A stretch of DNA of 19,535 nucleotides, taken from Kiritimatiellales bacterium (GTDB lineage Bacteria > Verrucomicrobiota > Kiritimatiellia > Kiritimatiellales > Pontiellaceae). A model generated the notes under the pieces. It searched no databases. It was not told the origin of the DNA and saw only the letters and a list, made by a program, of their open reading frames with translations. Of the stretch, positions 1 through 7,067 are shown one piece after another. Position 1 is the stretch's first letter; each line of letters begins with the position of its first letter. The stretch lies in contig DAOVNC010000010.1 in the NCBI GenBank assembly GCA_030630445.1, positions 1 to 19,535 of the forward strand, read 5' to 3'. The position numbers were made by a program, and so were the translations under genes.

Positions 1-899
1 GTTGTCGGTTCTTGGAAAAGACGGTGCGTGCCGACGGTAGCTGGCCGATCGATATTAATCTTTCAACGTGGGTCACGTCGCTTTCCGTCCGGGCATTGGA
101 AAACGATCTTTCCGAGGAGCAGAAAAAGGGGATCCGTGCGCATCTGCTGAAGACCCAGTGGAAAAAGGAGCATCCCTTCACCCATGCTGCGCCCGGCGGC
201 TGGGGCTGGACGTATGCGCAGGGCGGTGTGCCCGATGCCGACGATACTGCCGCAGTACTCGTTGCTTTGCATTTGTTGGGTTGCGATGTGGCCGTTGCCG
301 AACGGGGAATCCGTTGGTTGCTCGACTTGCAAAACCGCGACGGCGGAATGCCGACCTTTTGCAAGGGGTGGGGCAAGCTACCGTTCGACCGCAGCTGCCC
401 CGACCTGACGGCGCACGCAATCCGTGCCTTTGTGGCATGGCGCGGCGATGTGGATTCCAACCTTTGGAAAAAAATGGAGCGTTCGATCCGTCGTGGCCTC
501 CACTATCTGGAAAAGCAGCAACGTACCGATGGGTCGTGGCTTCCTCTCTGGTTTGGAAGCCAGGCGAATCCCAACCACGAAAACCCGGTCTACGGAACCG
601 TCCGCGTGTTGGAAGCCCTTCGCGAACTCGACGAATCCGAGTTTCCAACCGTTGGGAAAATGAAGCATCGCGGTTTCCAAGGGTTGGAAAACGAAGTGAA
701 TTCGGATTGCTCTATTGAGGAAGTGGCACTGGCGGCGGGAGTGACGGGGCAAGGGGTTGACCGGTTGCTGGAAATGACCGAAAACGGAACGGCGTTTCCG
801 TCCAGCCCGATCGGGTTGTATTTCGCAAGTCTGTGGTACTCGGAAAAGTTGTATCCGCTCATCTTTACGGTAGAGGCTTTAAAGCGGGTGTCGAAATGA
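1..899 (+). CDS. Squalene/hopene cyclase-like terpene cyclase, C-terminal part (5' partial)
   Basis: The reading frame is open through the left edge, so the gene starts outside the window; a TTG at 12 is unlikely to be the real start. About 298 residues are visible. Numbering from that TTG, an acidic DADD motif (residues 75-78, within GGVPDADDTA) matches the DxDD proton donor of class II cyclases. QW-type repeats follow (QNRDGGMPTF near 107, QQRTDGSW near 169), plus an NPVYGT segment near 191. Known role of the family: protonating and cyclising squalene or related polyprenes at the membrane. The DGSWLPLWFG version fits a PVC-type subfamily I remember rather than textbook hopene cyclase, so the product is uncertain. 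The TGA overlaps the next start as ATGA. Three TTCCAA/TTGGAA palindromes lie in frame inside it. Family is sure; exact substrate is not. Confidence 0.85.
   Translation, partial: CRFLEKTVRADGSWPIDINLSTWVTSLSVRALENDLSEEQKKGIRAHLLKTQWKKEHPFTHAAPGGWGWTYAQGGVPDADDTAAVLVALHLLGCDVAVAERGIRWLLDLQNRDGGMPTFCKGWGKLPFDRSCPDLTAHAIRAFVAWRGDVDSNLWKKMERSIRRGLHYLEKQQRTDGSWLPLWFGSQANPNHENPVYGTVRVLEALRELDESEFPTVGKMKHRGFQGLENEVNSDCSIEEVALAAGVTGQGVDRLLEMTENGTAFPSSPIGLYFASLWYSEKLYPLIFTVEALKRVSK
455..470. repeat. Short dispersed palindrome, TTCCAA...TTGGAA family
   Basis: The sequence TTCCAACCTTTGGAAA lies in frame in the cyclase gene and encodes roughly NLWK. It is one of about eight similar in-gene copies in the window. 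Confidence 0.5.
642..690. repeat. Two adjacent copies of the TTCCAA...TTGGAA palindrome
   Basis: Copies are at 643-659 (TTCCAACCGTTGGGAAA, encoding FPTVGK) and 674-690 (TTTCCAAGGGTTGGAAA, encoding FQGLEN). The first 17-mer recurs exactly at 9017-9033 in an unrelated gene. Both lie in a poorly conserved C-terminal linker of the cyclase. Confidence 0.65.
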
Positions 900-2182
900 C
901 GGACGTTGCCTCCCGAGCCGCCAAGCGGTCGATCATCACCACCCAGTGCTTTGGGATGGTGGCGGGTACGGTATCCCAGGGGATGATTCTCTTGCTGTAT
1001 ATGAAGGCGCTGGGAATGGATGGGGCGGCGATTGTGCTAACGTTGTCGATTCAGCCGTTTCTGTCGGCGATACTGGGGTTTCTGGGAGCGTCGTGGGCGG
1101 ATCGGCGCGGGATAAAACGCATTGGATTTGCTGGGATGGGGCTGACTGCCGTGTCCATCCTGCTGTTGATTGCAGCGGGATGGGTTCCTCCGCAGCAGGG
1201 GCAGGCGGCGATTGTGCTGGCTCTGGTCTGTTCCTCAGTCGGAGTGACTTTTTTCGGTGCCGGTTGGCTGGCCTTGCTTTTTCCTCTTATTCCCTCGGCG
1301 GAACATGGCCGTTTTTTTGCGCGCTTGCGAACTTCGTTCCAAGTGGTGGGGATTGTGTTTAGCGCCTGGTGCATGTGGATGTTGAAGGATGGCGCGGCAC
1401 GGATCGAAACCTTTCAACTCATTTTTTGGGTCGCATTGGCTGCGCAGTTGGTTCGCTTTTTCTTCTATCACCGCATCCCCGAGATGGAGGCTCCCAACCC
1501 GACCCCCGATAGGATTCTTGCGACGGTGCTTCGGATTTGGCGTATTCCGCGGTTTGCGCCGTTTTCGGTCTACCTCTTTCTCTTTTTCTTTTTCACGGCC
1601 AATCGACTCGCTTTGTTTGGGCTGGTGGAAAAGGAGGTGTTGGCGATACCGGATTCGCAGGTGGTGTTGTTTGGCATGTTGACACAGATTGGGCTTCTGG
1701 CGGGGTATGGCGCAGGGGGATGGGCCGTGGATCGCTATAAAACGAAGAAGGTGTTTGTCGCGAGCCATCTGGTCTACGCCGCCGTGCTGATGCTCTTTGT
1801 CCTGCGCGGTGCATTTGGATTGTTGATGCTTCCCGTTATGGGAATCTCCCATTTTATGCTCGGCTTTGTTTCCGCCGGGGTCTCGATCGCTATTGTTACG
1901 GAGCGGTTGGCCTTGCTGCCCAAGACGGATCGCAGTTTGGCATCAGCCATGACGGGCATGATGATTAGTTTGGGCGTGGCCGGGGGAATCGCGTTTAGCG
2001 GCTTGATCCTGAAAATGAATGTGCTACGCAGTGAATGGGATTTGTTTGGCCTGCCGTTGAGCGATTATGATGCTTTGATCATATTGTACGGGGTTATGGT
2101 TGTCCTGATGCTCTCCGCGCTGGCTCCGCTGCCGGATGCGGCACGCAGCAGAATGGGTTGGCTGCCAAGAGACTGGTTTTAA
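896..2182 (+). CDS. MFS family permease
   Basis: A 428-residue, very hydrophobic protein with about 12 predicted membrane helices. A loop after the second helix reads ASWADRRGIKRIGF, matching the MFS motif A pattern (GxxxDRxGxR). The substrate cannot be read from sequence. I chose the ATG at 896 because it overlaps the cyclase stop as ATGA and begins a typical short cytoplasmic N-terminus before helix 1; the longer open frame from 833 would sit inside the cyclase gene. Tight coupling to a cyclase suggests transport of a lipid, terpenoid or precursor, but that is inference. Known MFS proteins use proton or solute gradients for uptake or efflux. The G-rich third codon positions differ from the C-rich propeller genes that follow. 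Confidence 0.88.
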   Translation: MTDVASRAAKRSIITTQCFGMVAGTVSQGMILLLYMKALGMDGAAIVLTLSIQPFLSAILGFLGASWADRRGIKRIGFAGMGLTAVSILLLIAAGWVPPQQGQAAIVLALVCSSVGVTFFGAGWLALLFPLIPSAEHGRFFARLRTSFQVVGIVFSAWCMWMLKDGAARIETFQLIFWVALAAQLVRFFFYHRIPEMEAPNPTPDRILATVLRIWRIPRFAPFSVYLFLFFFFTANRLALFGLVEKEVLAIPDSQVVLFGMLTQIGLLAGYGAGGWAVDRYKTKKVFVASHLVYAAVLMLFVLRGAFGLLMLPVMGISHFMLGFVSAGVSIAIVTERLALLPKTDRSLASAMTGMMISLGVAGGIAFSGLILKMNVLRSEWDLFGLPLSDYDALIILYGVMVVLMLSALAPLPDAARSRMGWLPRDWF

Positions 2183-2196
2183 TGTAGGGAGGGTTT

Positions 2197-2607
2197 ATGG
2201 AGTTTATTAAAGGAATCTGCCATTTCGGGCTGTCGGTGTCCGACCTCGATGAGTCGGTGCGTTTTTATGTTGATGTTCTGGGTTTGGAGGTGAGCGAACG
2301 GCGCGAGAAGGATGCCTTTTTTCAGATTGGAACGGACGATGTCTTGGCGTTGATCCAATATCCTGGCGGGGCGGAGCGGTTCGATGCCGAGATGCGGCCC
2401 AAAAACCGGGGCAAGGCATTTACTCATTTTGGGCTGACGGCGGATTCGATGCAGGCGGTTTTCGATTTTCAGGAGCACCTCAAGTCGAACAGCGTGAAAA
2501 TCGTGAAGGAAGCGTATGAACGGTGGGATGGGGGAAGCCTTTATTTTCTCGATCCAAACGGCTATACACTGGAGTACATCTATTTTAAATCAGGAGGTAG
2601 AAAATGA
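2197..2607 (+). CDS. VOC superfamily (glyoxalase/dioxygenase fold) protein
   Basis: 136 residues, the usual size for a two-module vicinal-oxygen-chelate protein. Module 1 has CHFGLSVSDLDESVRFYVDVLGL, with the first metal-ligand His at residue 9. Module 2 has THFGLT (His near 72) and ends with DPNGYTLEYIYF, supplying the ligand Glu near 127. Known members are metal-dependent lyases, dioxygenases or resistance proteins, and they cannot be told apart by this pattern. The ATG at 2197 has a strong AGGGAGGG ribosome-binding site at 2186-2193. The stop overlaps the next start (ATGA), so it is translated with the propeller genes. It may modify a small molecule handled by the cluster; that is inference. 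Confidence 0.85.
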   Translation: MEFIKGICHFGLSVSDLDESVRFYVDVLGLEVSERREKDAFFQIGTDDVLALIQYPGGAERFDAEMRPKNRGKAFTHFGLTADSMQAVFDFQEHLKSNSVKIVKEAYERWDGGSLYFLDPNGYTLEYIYFKSGGRK

Positions 2608-3923
2608 AGAAGGTGGTAGGCTTGATTTCTCTATGGGCGGTGGCTATGAATTCACTCGCCGGCGATTGGCCTCAGTTTTGCGGGCCGGATCGGAATAATA
2701 TTTCAGCCGAAACCGGTCTGGCCGATTCGTGGCCGGAGGCCGGACCGACGGTGCTTTGGGAAACCGAAGTCCACGATGGTTATTCGGGGCCGTCCATCAA
2801 GGACGGCAAGGTCTATTTGATTGACCGCGATGAAGAAAAAAGCCTGCTTCGCTGCCTTGATCTCAACACGGGCAAGCCGCTTTGGGAATGCGCGTTCGCC
2901 GATCCCGGCGAAATGAAGGGCAAGAAGTTCGCCGGCACGCGCGGCACCCCTACCGTGACCGGTGACGCCATCTATTTCATGACCGGTTACGGCACGTTGA
3001 TCCGGGTCGACCCGCAGTCGAAAAAGGTGGTCTGGAAGCGAACCCTTCTTTCTGATTTTGGCCTAGGGCTTCACCAATGGGGACACGCGCAGGCACCATC
3101 CATCTATAAGGATATGGTGATCGTTGCACTTGATACCAAAGACGCCAGCGTTTTCGCCTTCGACAAGAAAACCGGCAAGCAGGTTTGGGCCTCTCCCAAG
3201 CTGGGAAAGCATAGTTTTGTTTCCACGCAAATTGTCACGCTTCATGGAACCGATATGGTCGTGGCCATTGGCTCGAACGAGGAGCCGCCGCGCAAAAGGA
3301 AGCCAAAGGATGGAGAGAAGCCGGAACCGCCGAAAAAACTACAGGAAGGGCATGTGTTTGGTCTCTCCCCGACGGATGGATCGCTTCTCTGGAGCTACAC
3401 CGGCTGGAAATGCAAGATCGCGATTCCGCACCCGGTCGCCCTCCCCGACAATCGCCTGTTCATCACCGGCGGCTACGATGCCGGGTCGGCCATGATCCAG
3501 ATTATGAAGGACGGCGCTGGCTTTGGTGTGAAAGAGCTCTACACGACCGACGAGGTCGGCTCGCAGCTCCACCAACCGATTCCGCTCGGCGACCACCTGT
3601 TCATCGGGAGCAATTCCAACAGTCGCAAGGATGGCCTCGCCTGCTTCAGTCTCGACGGAAAGCTCGAGTGGCGCACGAAGGATATTGACGATGCGCCCAA
3701 CTTCGAGCGCGGCAGTCTGATCATGGCGGACGGGAAATTGGTCATCCTCGATGGAAAGAGCGGCATCCTCTATCTCGTTAAAGCCGATGTTTCCGGCTAC
3801 AAGCAACTCGCCTCCGCCAAGATGGTGACGGAAAACGTCATGGCCTGGGCGCCGCTTGCGCTCTCCGACGGCAAGCTGCTCGTCCGCGATTGGAACACCA
3901 TGAAATGCGTTGACTTAAAGTAG
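2604..3923 (+). CDS. Exported PQQ-like beta-propeller protein 1
   Basis: 439 residues with a Sec-type signal peptide (residues 1-20, MKKVVGLISLWAVAMNSLAG). The mature protein opens with DWPQFCGPDRNNIS, the WPQFRGP-type start common in PVC propeller proteins. Blades are marked by repeats such as LDLNTGKPLWE, VDPQSKKVVWK and FDKKTGKQVWA. The PQQ_2/BamB-like fold is clear; binding of real PQQ is not shown, and many relatives are structural or act on sugars or lipids. The start has AGGAGG at 2592-2597. The gene directly after is a diverged paralogue sharing landmarks such as DEEK, LRC, FITGGY and a C-terminal WxPxAL segment, so the pair looks like a tandem duplication. Probably periplasmic. Confidence 0.88.
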   Translation: MKKVVGLISLWAVAMNSLAGDWPQFCGPDRNNISAETGLADSWPEAGPTVLWETEVHDGYSGPSIKDGKVYLIDRDEEKSLLRCLDLNTGKPLWECAFADPGEMKGKKFAGTRGTPTVTGDAIYFMTGYGTLIRVDPQSKKVVWKRTLLSDFGLGLHQWGHAQAPSIYKDMVIVALDTKDASVFAFDKKTGKQVWASPKLGKHSFVSTQIVTLHGTDMVVAIGSNEEPPRKRKPKDGEKPEPPKKLQEGHVFGLSPTDGSLLWSYTGWKCKIAIPHPVALPDNRLFITGGYDAGSAMIQIMKDGAGFGVKELYTTDEVGSQLHQPIPLGDHLFIGSNSNSRKDGLACFSLDGKLEWRTKDIDDAPNFERGSLIMADGKLVILDGKSGILYLVKADVSGYKQLASAKMVTENVMAWAPLALSDGKLLVRDWNTMKCVDLK

Positions 3924-3924
3924 G

Positions 3925-3941
3925 CGGAGCTTCCAGCTCCG
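3925..3941 (+). repeat. Perfect 7-bp hairpin between the two tandem propeller genes
   Basis: CGGAGCT, loop TCC, AGCTCCG starts one base after the TAG of the first propeller gene. There is no U-tract, so it is not a typical terminator. It occupies the only sizeable gap (30 bp) between the VOC gene and the end of the operon, where the other genes overlap. Confidence 0.6.
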
Positions 3942-3953
3942 TTAGGGTGTGGA

Positions 3954-5393
3954 GTGAAACAAAAGACAACCAGTGTACTTGTTGCTGTACCCATTCTCCT
4001 TCTTTGCGGATGGGTTGCCGTCGTTGTGCTCTTGCGCTGGTTCGCCCACGATCCCGCGCGCGATTTGGTGTGCAGCCTGCCGGGGCTCGACGGTGGCCCG
4101 CCCGAATCGGAGCGGATGGCCGCCAACGTGCTGGATGTGCAATTGGCCGGAATACTCGAAACCTTCGATGGCATTGCCTCCGACCTGCCCGGCAGCTGGC
4201 CGCGCTTCCGTGGCGCGGACTTCGACAATATTTCAAAAGCCAACGTGAAACTTGCCGATCGCTGGCCAGCGACGGGGCCGAAAATCCTCTGGTCGGTCGA
4301 CCTCGGCGAAGGCCACGCCGCGCCCGCCGTACTCAATGGCTGCGTCTATCTGCTCGACTATGATGAAGAAAAGCGCGCCGATGCCCTGCGCTGCTTTTCG
4401 CTGGCCGACGGCAAGGAAATCTGGCGGCGCTCCTACGGCCTGCCCGCCAAACGCAACCACGGGCTCTCGCGCACCATTCCTGCCGTCACGCCAGACTTCA
4501 TTATAACGATAGGGCCGCGCTGCCATGTCTCATGCGTCGAAACCGAAACGGGAACCTTCCGATGGGGAATCGATTTGCAAAAAGAACACGGCACCACCGA
4601 ACCGCTCTGGTTTACCGGGCAGTGCCCGGTGATCGACGATGGTCTGGCCATCATTGCCCCCGCCGGGCCGGAAATTTTGATGATGGCGGTCGATTGCAAA
4701 ACCGGAAAAATCGTTTGGACGGCACCGAATCCCAACGGCTGGAAAATGTCGCACTCGTCCATCATGCCACTCATCCTGCACGGCAAAAAAATGTATGTCT
4801 ACGCCGCCATTGGCGGAATGACCGGTATTTCCACGGAAGGGAAAATCTTGTGGGAAGTTCCATGGAGCGCGTCGGTAATCGCGCCGTCGCCTGTTCCAGT
4901 CTCTGGAAACCGAATCTTTATCACCGGTGGCTACGGGGCGGGAAGTCTTCGGGTCCAGATCGATAAAACGGCGAATGGATTTGCGGCCCGCCTTCTCGCA
5001 AAGAGCACGCCAAAAGAGTGGCTTGCCAGCGAGCAGCAGACCCCGATTCTTCACGACGGCCTCCTCTACGGGATCATGCCCAAGGATGCCGGCGCGCTAA
5101 AGCGCCAGTTTGTTTGCTACGATCCGAACAGCGGCGAGTTGGTTTGGTCGAGCGGCAAGACCCATCGCTTCGGACTCGGCCCCTTCTTCCTCGCCGACGG
5201 GCGGTTTTTCGTGCTCGCCGACGACGGCACATTGACCATGCTCTCCGCAAGCCGAACGGGCTACGAGCAGCTTGCGCAGCACAAGATATTCGACGGCCAC
5301 GACGCCTGGGGACCCATCGCCCTTGCCGGAACCCGCATGCTCCTGCGCGATTCCACCCGCATGCTCTGCATTGATGTTGGAGGTAGGGAATGA
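3954..5393 (+). CDS. Membrane-anchored PQQ-like beta-propeller protein 2
   Basis: 479 residues. An N-terminal hydrophobic segment (about 6-28) looks like an uncleaved signal anchor, placing the propeller outside the cytoplasm. A linker of about 50 residues follows, then the propeller opens with SWPRFRGADFDNIS. Blade marks include FSLADGKEIWR, VETETGTFRWG, VDCKTGKIVWT and YDPNSGELVWS. It is clearly related to the preceding gene (shared DEEK, FITGGYxAGS and a C-terminal LLRDxxRMLCID-like end). The start is a GTG at 3954 with GGAG immediately upstream; it is the start that includes the whole anchor. An in-frame TTCCAGTCTCTGGAAA palindrome lies at 4894-4909. Function is unknown; an electron-transfer, scaffold or ligand-sensing role is inference. 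Confidence 0.85.
   Translation: MKQKTTSVLVAVPILLLCGWVAVVVLLRWFAHDPARDLVCSLPGLDGGPPESERMAANVLDVQLAGILETFDGIASDLPGSWPRFRGADFDNISKANVKLADRWPATGPKILWSVDLGEGHAAPAVLNGCVYLLDYDEEKRADALRCFSLADGKEIWRRSYGLPAKRNHGLSRTIPAVTPDFIITIGPRCHVSCVETETGTFRWGIDLQKEHGTTEPLWFTGQCPVIDDGLAIIAPAGPEILMMAVDCKTGKIVWTAPNPNGWKMSHSSIMPLILHGKKMYVYAAIGGMTGISTEGKILWEVPWSASVIAPSPVPVSGNRIFITGGYGAGSLRVQIDKTANGFAARLLAKSTPKEWLASEQQTPILHDGLLYGIMPKDAGALKRQFVCYDPNSGELVWSSGKTHRFGLGPFFLADGRFFVLADDGTLTMLSASRTGYEQLAQHKIFDGHDAWGPIALAGTRMLLRDSTRMLCIDVGGRE
4894..4909. repeat. Short palindrome, variant of the TTCCAA family
   Basis: TTCCAGTCTCTGGAAA encodes PVSGN within propeller 2. The arms are TTCCAG/CTGGAA, a variant of the TTCCAA/TTGGAA form, so membership is less certain. 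Confidence 0.35.
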
Positions 5394-6340
5394 ATGACAT
5401 AAGGAAAAATTGGACTTGGTTCATTCTCATCATGGCGCTGATTCTCGGCGTGGGGATATACCTCGGGCAAAGCCGTCGCACCGAGCTGGGTAAAAGCTTC
5501 GACTATTCGCTCGACGAATATCGTCAGGTCGATCCGTCGCTCATCCACTACACCGAAGTGGAACCCCTTGTTCCAACCCTTGGAAAAATCTCTGCGCTCG
5601 CGGTTGCTCCGGATGGGAAGATCTATGTCGGCGGCGAAGATGCCGTCCAAGTATTTCCAGATGGTGGAACTTTTCCAGTTGATGGAATCCCAACCTGCAT
5701 GGCAGTGGATGACGACGGCACGATGTTTGTCGGCATGCAGGATCACGTCGAAATACGTTCCAAGAATTGGGAGAAAACCGTCTGGCCGTCGCCCGGAGGG
5801 AAGGCCTATCTCACTTCAATTGTGGTTGACGATGAATATGTCTATGTGGCCGATGCTGGAAATCGCCGCGTTTGGCGATATGACAAAGCGGGCGGCAAAC
5901 CGTTGGAGATTGGTAGGAAGGATTCGGCGAATGGGGTGCGCGGCTTTAATATTCCGAGTCCGTTCTTCGATGTCGATCTCGGCCCCGACGGCTCGCTTTG
6001 GGCGGTCAATCCCGGCTATCACGCGCTGGAAAACTATCGCCCGGACGGCATGCCGATTTCGTCATGGGAAAAAAGTTCGTTCATGATCGAGGGCTTTAGC
6101 GGCTGCTGCAACCCGTCGCACTTTGCATTGATGCCCGACGGATCATTCGTTACCGCCGAGAAGGGGTTGCCGCGCGTCAAGATTCACAATGTGGACGGAT
6201 CGCTTCGCTGCGTCGTTGCCGCGCCCGACCAGTTTGACGAGGGGGTGGTCGGACTCGACGTAGCCGTCGATGACGAAGGCCGGATCTATGTGCTTGATCC
6301 AAACCGGAACCAAGTCCGCATTTTTGAGGAAAAAGAGTGA
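5390..6340 (+). CDS. Membrane-anchored NHL-repeat beta-propeller protein
   Basis: 316 residues. A single N-terminal membrane segment (about 7-26, WTWFILIMALILGVGIYLG) anchors a six-bladed-type propeller on the outside. Blade marks are typical of NHL/SMP-30-like proteins: ISALAVAPDGKIYVGG, CMAVDDDGTMFVG, VVDDEYVYVADAGNRRVWRYD, DVDLGPDGSLWAVNPG and VAVDDEGRIYVLDPNRNQVRIF. A GFSGCCNPSHFA segment carries a Cys pair that could form a disulfide or bind a ligand. The ATG overlaps the previous stop (ATGA) and has GGAGG at 5379-5383. Known NHL domains mostly bind proteins, RNA or ligands; no catalytic signature is visible. Its place between propellers and ferredoxins suggests a scaffold or sensor in an extracytoplasmic redox complex (inference). 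Confidence 0.85.
   Translation: MNDIRKNWTWFILIMALILGVGIYLGQSRRTELGKSFDYSLDEYRQVDPSLIHYTEVEPLVPTLGKISALAVAPDGKIYVGGEDAVQVFPDGGTFPVDGIPTCMAVDDDGTMFVGMQDHVEIRSKNWEKTVWPSPGGKAYLTSIVVDDEYVYVADAGNRRVWRYDKAGGKPLEIGRKDSANGVRGFNIPSPFFDVDLGPDGSLWAVNPGYHALENYRPDGMPISSWEKSSFMIEGFSGCCNPSHFALMPDGSFVTAEKGLPRVKIHNVDGSLRCVVAAPDQFDEGVVGLDVAVDDEGRIYVLDPNRNQVRIFEEKE
5571..5587. repeat. Short dispersed palindrome, TTCCAA...TTGGAA family
   Basis: TTCCAACCCTTGGAAAA lies in frame near the N-terminus of the NHL protein and encodes VPTLGK. Two looser relatives with TTTCCAG arms follow at about 5654-5690. Confidence 0.55.
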
Positions 6341-6513
6341 AATCGATCAAACGCCATGAATTTTTGAAAGGCTGTGCTCGCGGCGGTGTGCTGGCGGGTC
6401 TGGTTGGTCTTTGCGGTGTGCTGGTTTCGCGCAAGGATAAGTTCGAATGCAGCAGCCAGTGCGGCAAATGTTCAAAGTTCAACGACGGCCAATGCGCCTT
6501 GGGGCTTAAATGA
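6337..6513 (+). CDS. Small Tat-like four-cysteine protein (58 aa)
   Basis: A short gene that is easily missed. It starts at GTG 6337, overlapping the NHL stop (GTGA), and ends at 6513, overlapping the next ATG (ATGA), so it is embedded in the operon. A GAGGA ribosome-binding site lies at about 6326. The N-terminus KRHEFLKG followed by a Gly/Leu-rich hydrophobic stretch (about 13-30) resembles a Tat signal with one Arg replaced, or a membrane anchor. The C-terminal half carries cysteines at about 38, 42, 45 and 53 (CSSQCGKCSKFNDGQC), a spacing that could bind iron-sulfur or zinc. I do not recognise a named family. The next gene is a Tat-exported ferredoxin, so a partner or small electron carrier is plausible. 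Being co-translated on both sides makes it very likely real. Confidence 0.8.
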   Translation: MKSIKRHEFLKGCARGGVLAGLVGLCGVLVSRKDKFECSSQCGKCSKFNDGQCALGLK

Positions 6514-7067
6514 AACCAAAGGGAAAAAGAAAGCGCCGCGATTTTGTGCGCGGGGCGGCGGCGGTACTGGTTGGCGGGGTGGCGGTTTCCTCCTTGCGCA
6601 GTTGCTCTCCCAAACTCGTCTGGCAGATTGATCCTGAAAAATGCACGCAGTGCGGACGCTGCGCAACCCATTGCGTTTTGGCGCCATCGGCCGTTAAATG
6701 CTTTCACTCCTATTCCATCTGCGGCTACTGCGACCTCTGCGGTGGCTACCTCCGTCCCGATGCCAAGAAACGCAACACCGGCGCGGAAAACCAACTCTGT
6801 CCCACGGCGGCCATCACCCGCACCTTTATCGAGAATCCCTACTACCAATACAAAATCGACGAGGATCTCTGCATTGGTTGCGGTATTTGCGTCGAAGGAT
6901 GCGATGTTTTCGGGAATGGCTCGATGTATCTGCAGGTGAAGCACGATCTCTGCGTCAATTGCAACGAATGCGCCATCGCCCATGCCTGCCCATCCGATGC
7001 CTTCAAGCGCGTCCCCGCCTCCGAACCCTACCTCCTCAAATCCGACCGCGAAAAGAGGATTAGCTGA
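6510..7067 (+). CDS. Tat-exported poly-[4Fe-4S] ferredoxin
   Basis: 185 residues. A twin-arginine signal (KRKRRDFVRG then a hydrophobic stretch to about 28) implies export folded with clusters in place. Sixteen or so cysteines form four clusters: CTQCGRCATHC (45-55), a CGYCDLC group (71-77) with C97 followed by Pro, CIGCGICVEGC (121-131) and CVNCNECAIAHACP (148-160). This resembles NapG/DmsB-type electron-wire subunits. It lies directly upstream of a NapH/NosR-like membrane protein, the classic NapG-NapH pairing, so it probably passes electrons between that membrane protein and an extracytoplasmic partner. The start overlaps the small cysteine protein; the stop and next start share one base (TGATG). 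No catalytic molybdenum or haem reductase is encoded in the window, so the partner is unknown. Confidence 0.9.
   Translation: MKPKGKRKRRDFVRGAAAVLVGGVAVSSLRSCSPKLVWQIDPEKCTQCGRCATHCVLAPSAVKCFHSYSICGYCDLCGGYLRPDAKKRNTGAENQLCPTAAITRTFIENPYYQYKIDEDLCIGCGICVEGCDVFGNGSMYLQVKHDLCVNCNECAIAHACPSDAFKRVPASEPYLLKSDREKRIS

Noticed and set aside
833..895. Upstream extension of the MFS permease
   Set aside because: Lies wholly inside the cyclase gene; the ATGA overlap at 896 is the expected coupled start.
3925..3941. Rho-independent terminator after propeller 1
   Set aside because: Short stem without a U-tract, and the next gene starts 13 bp later in the same operon.
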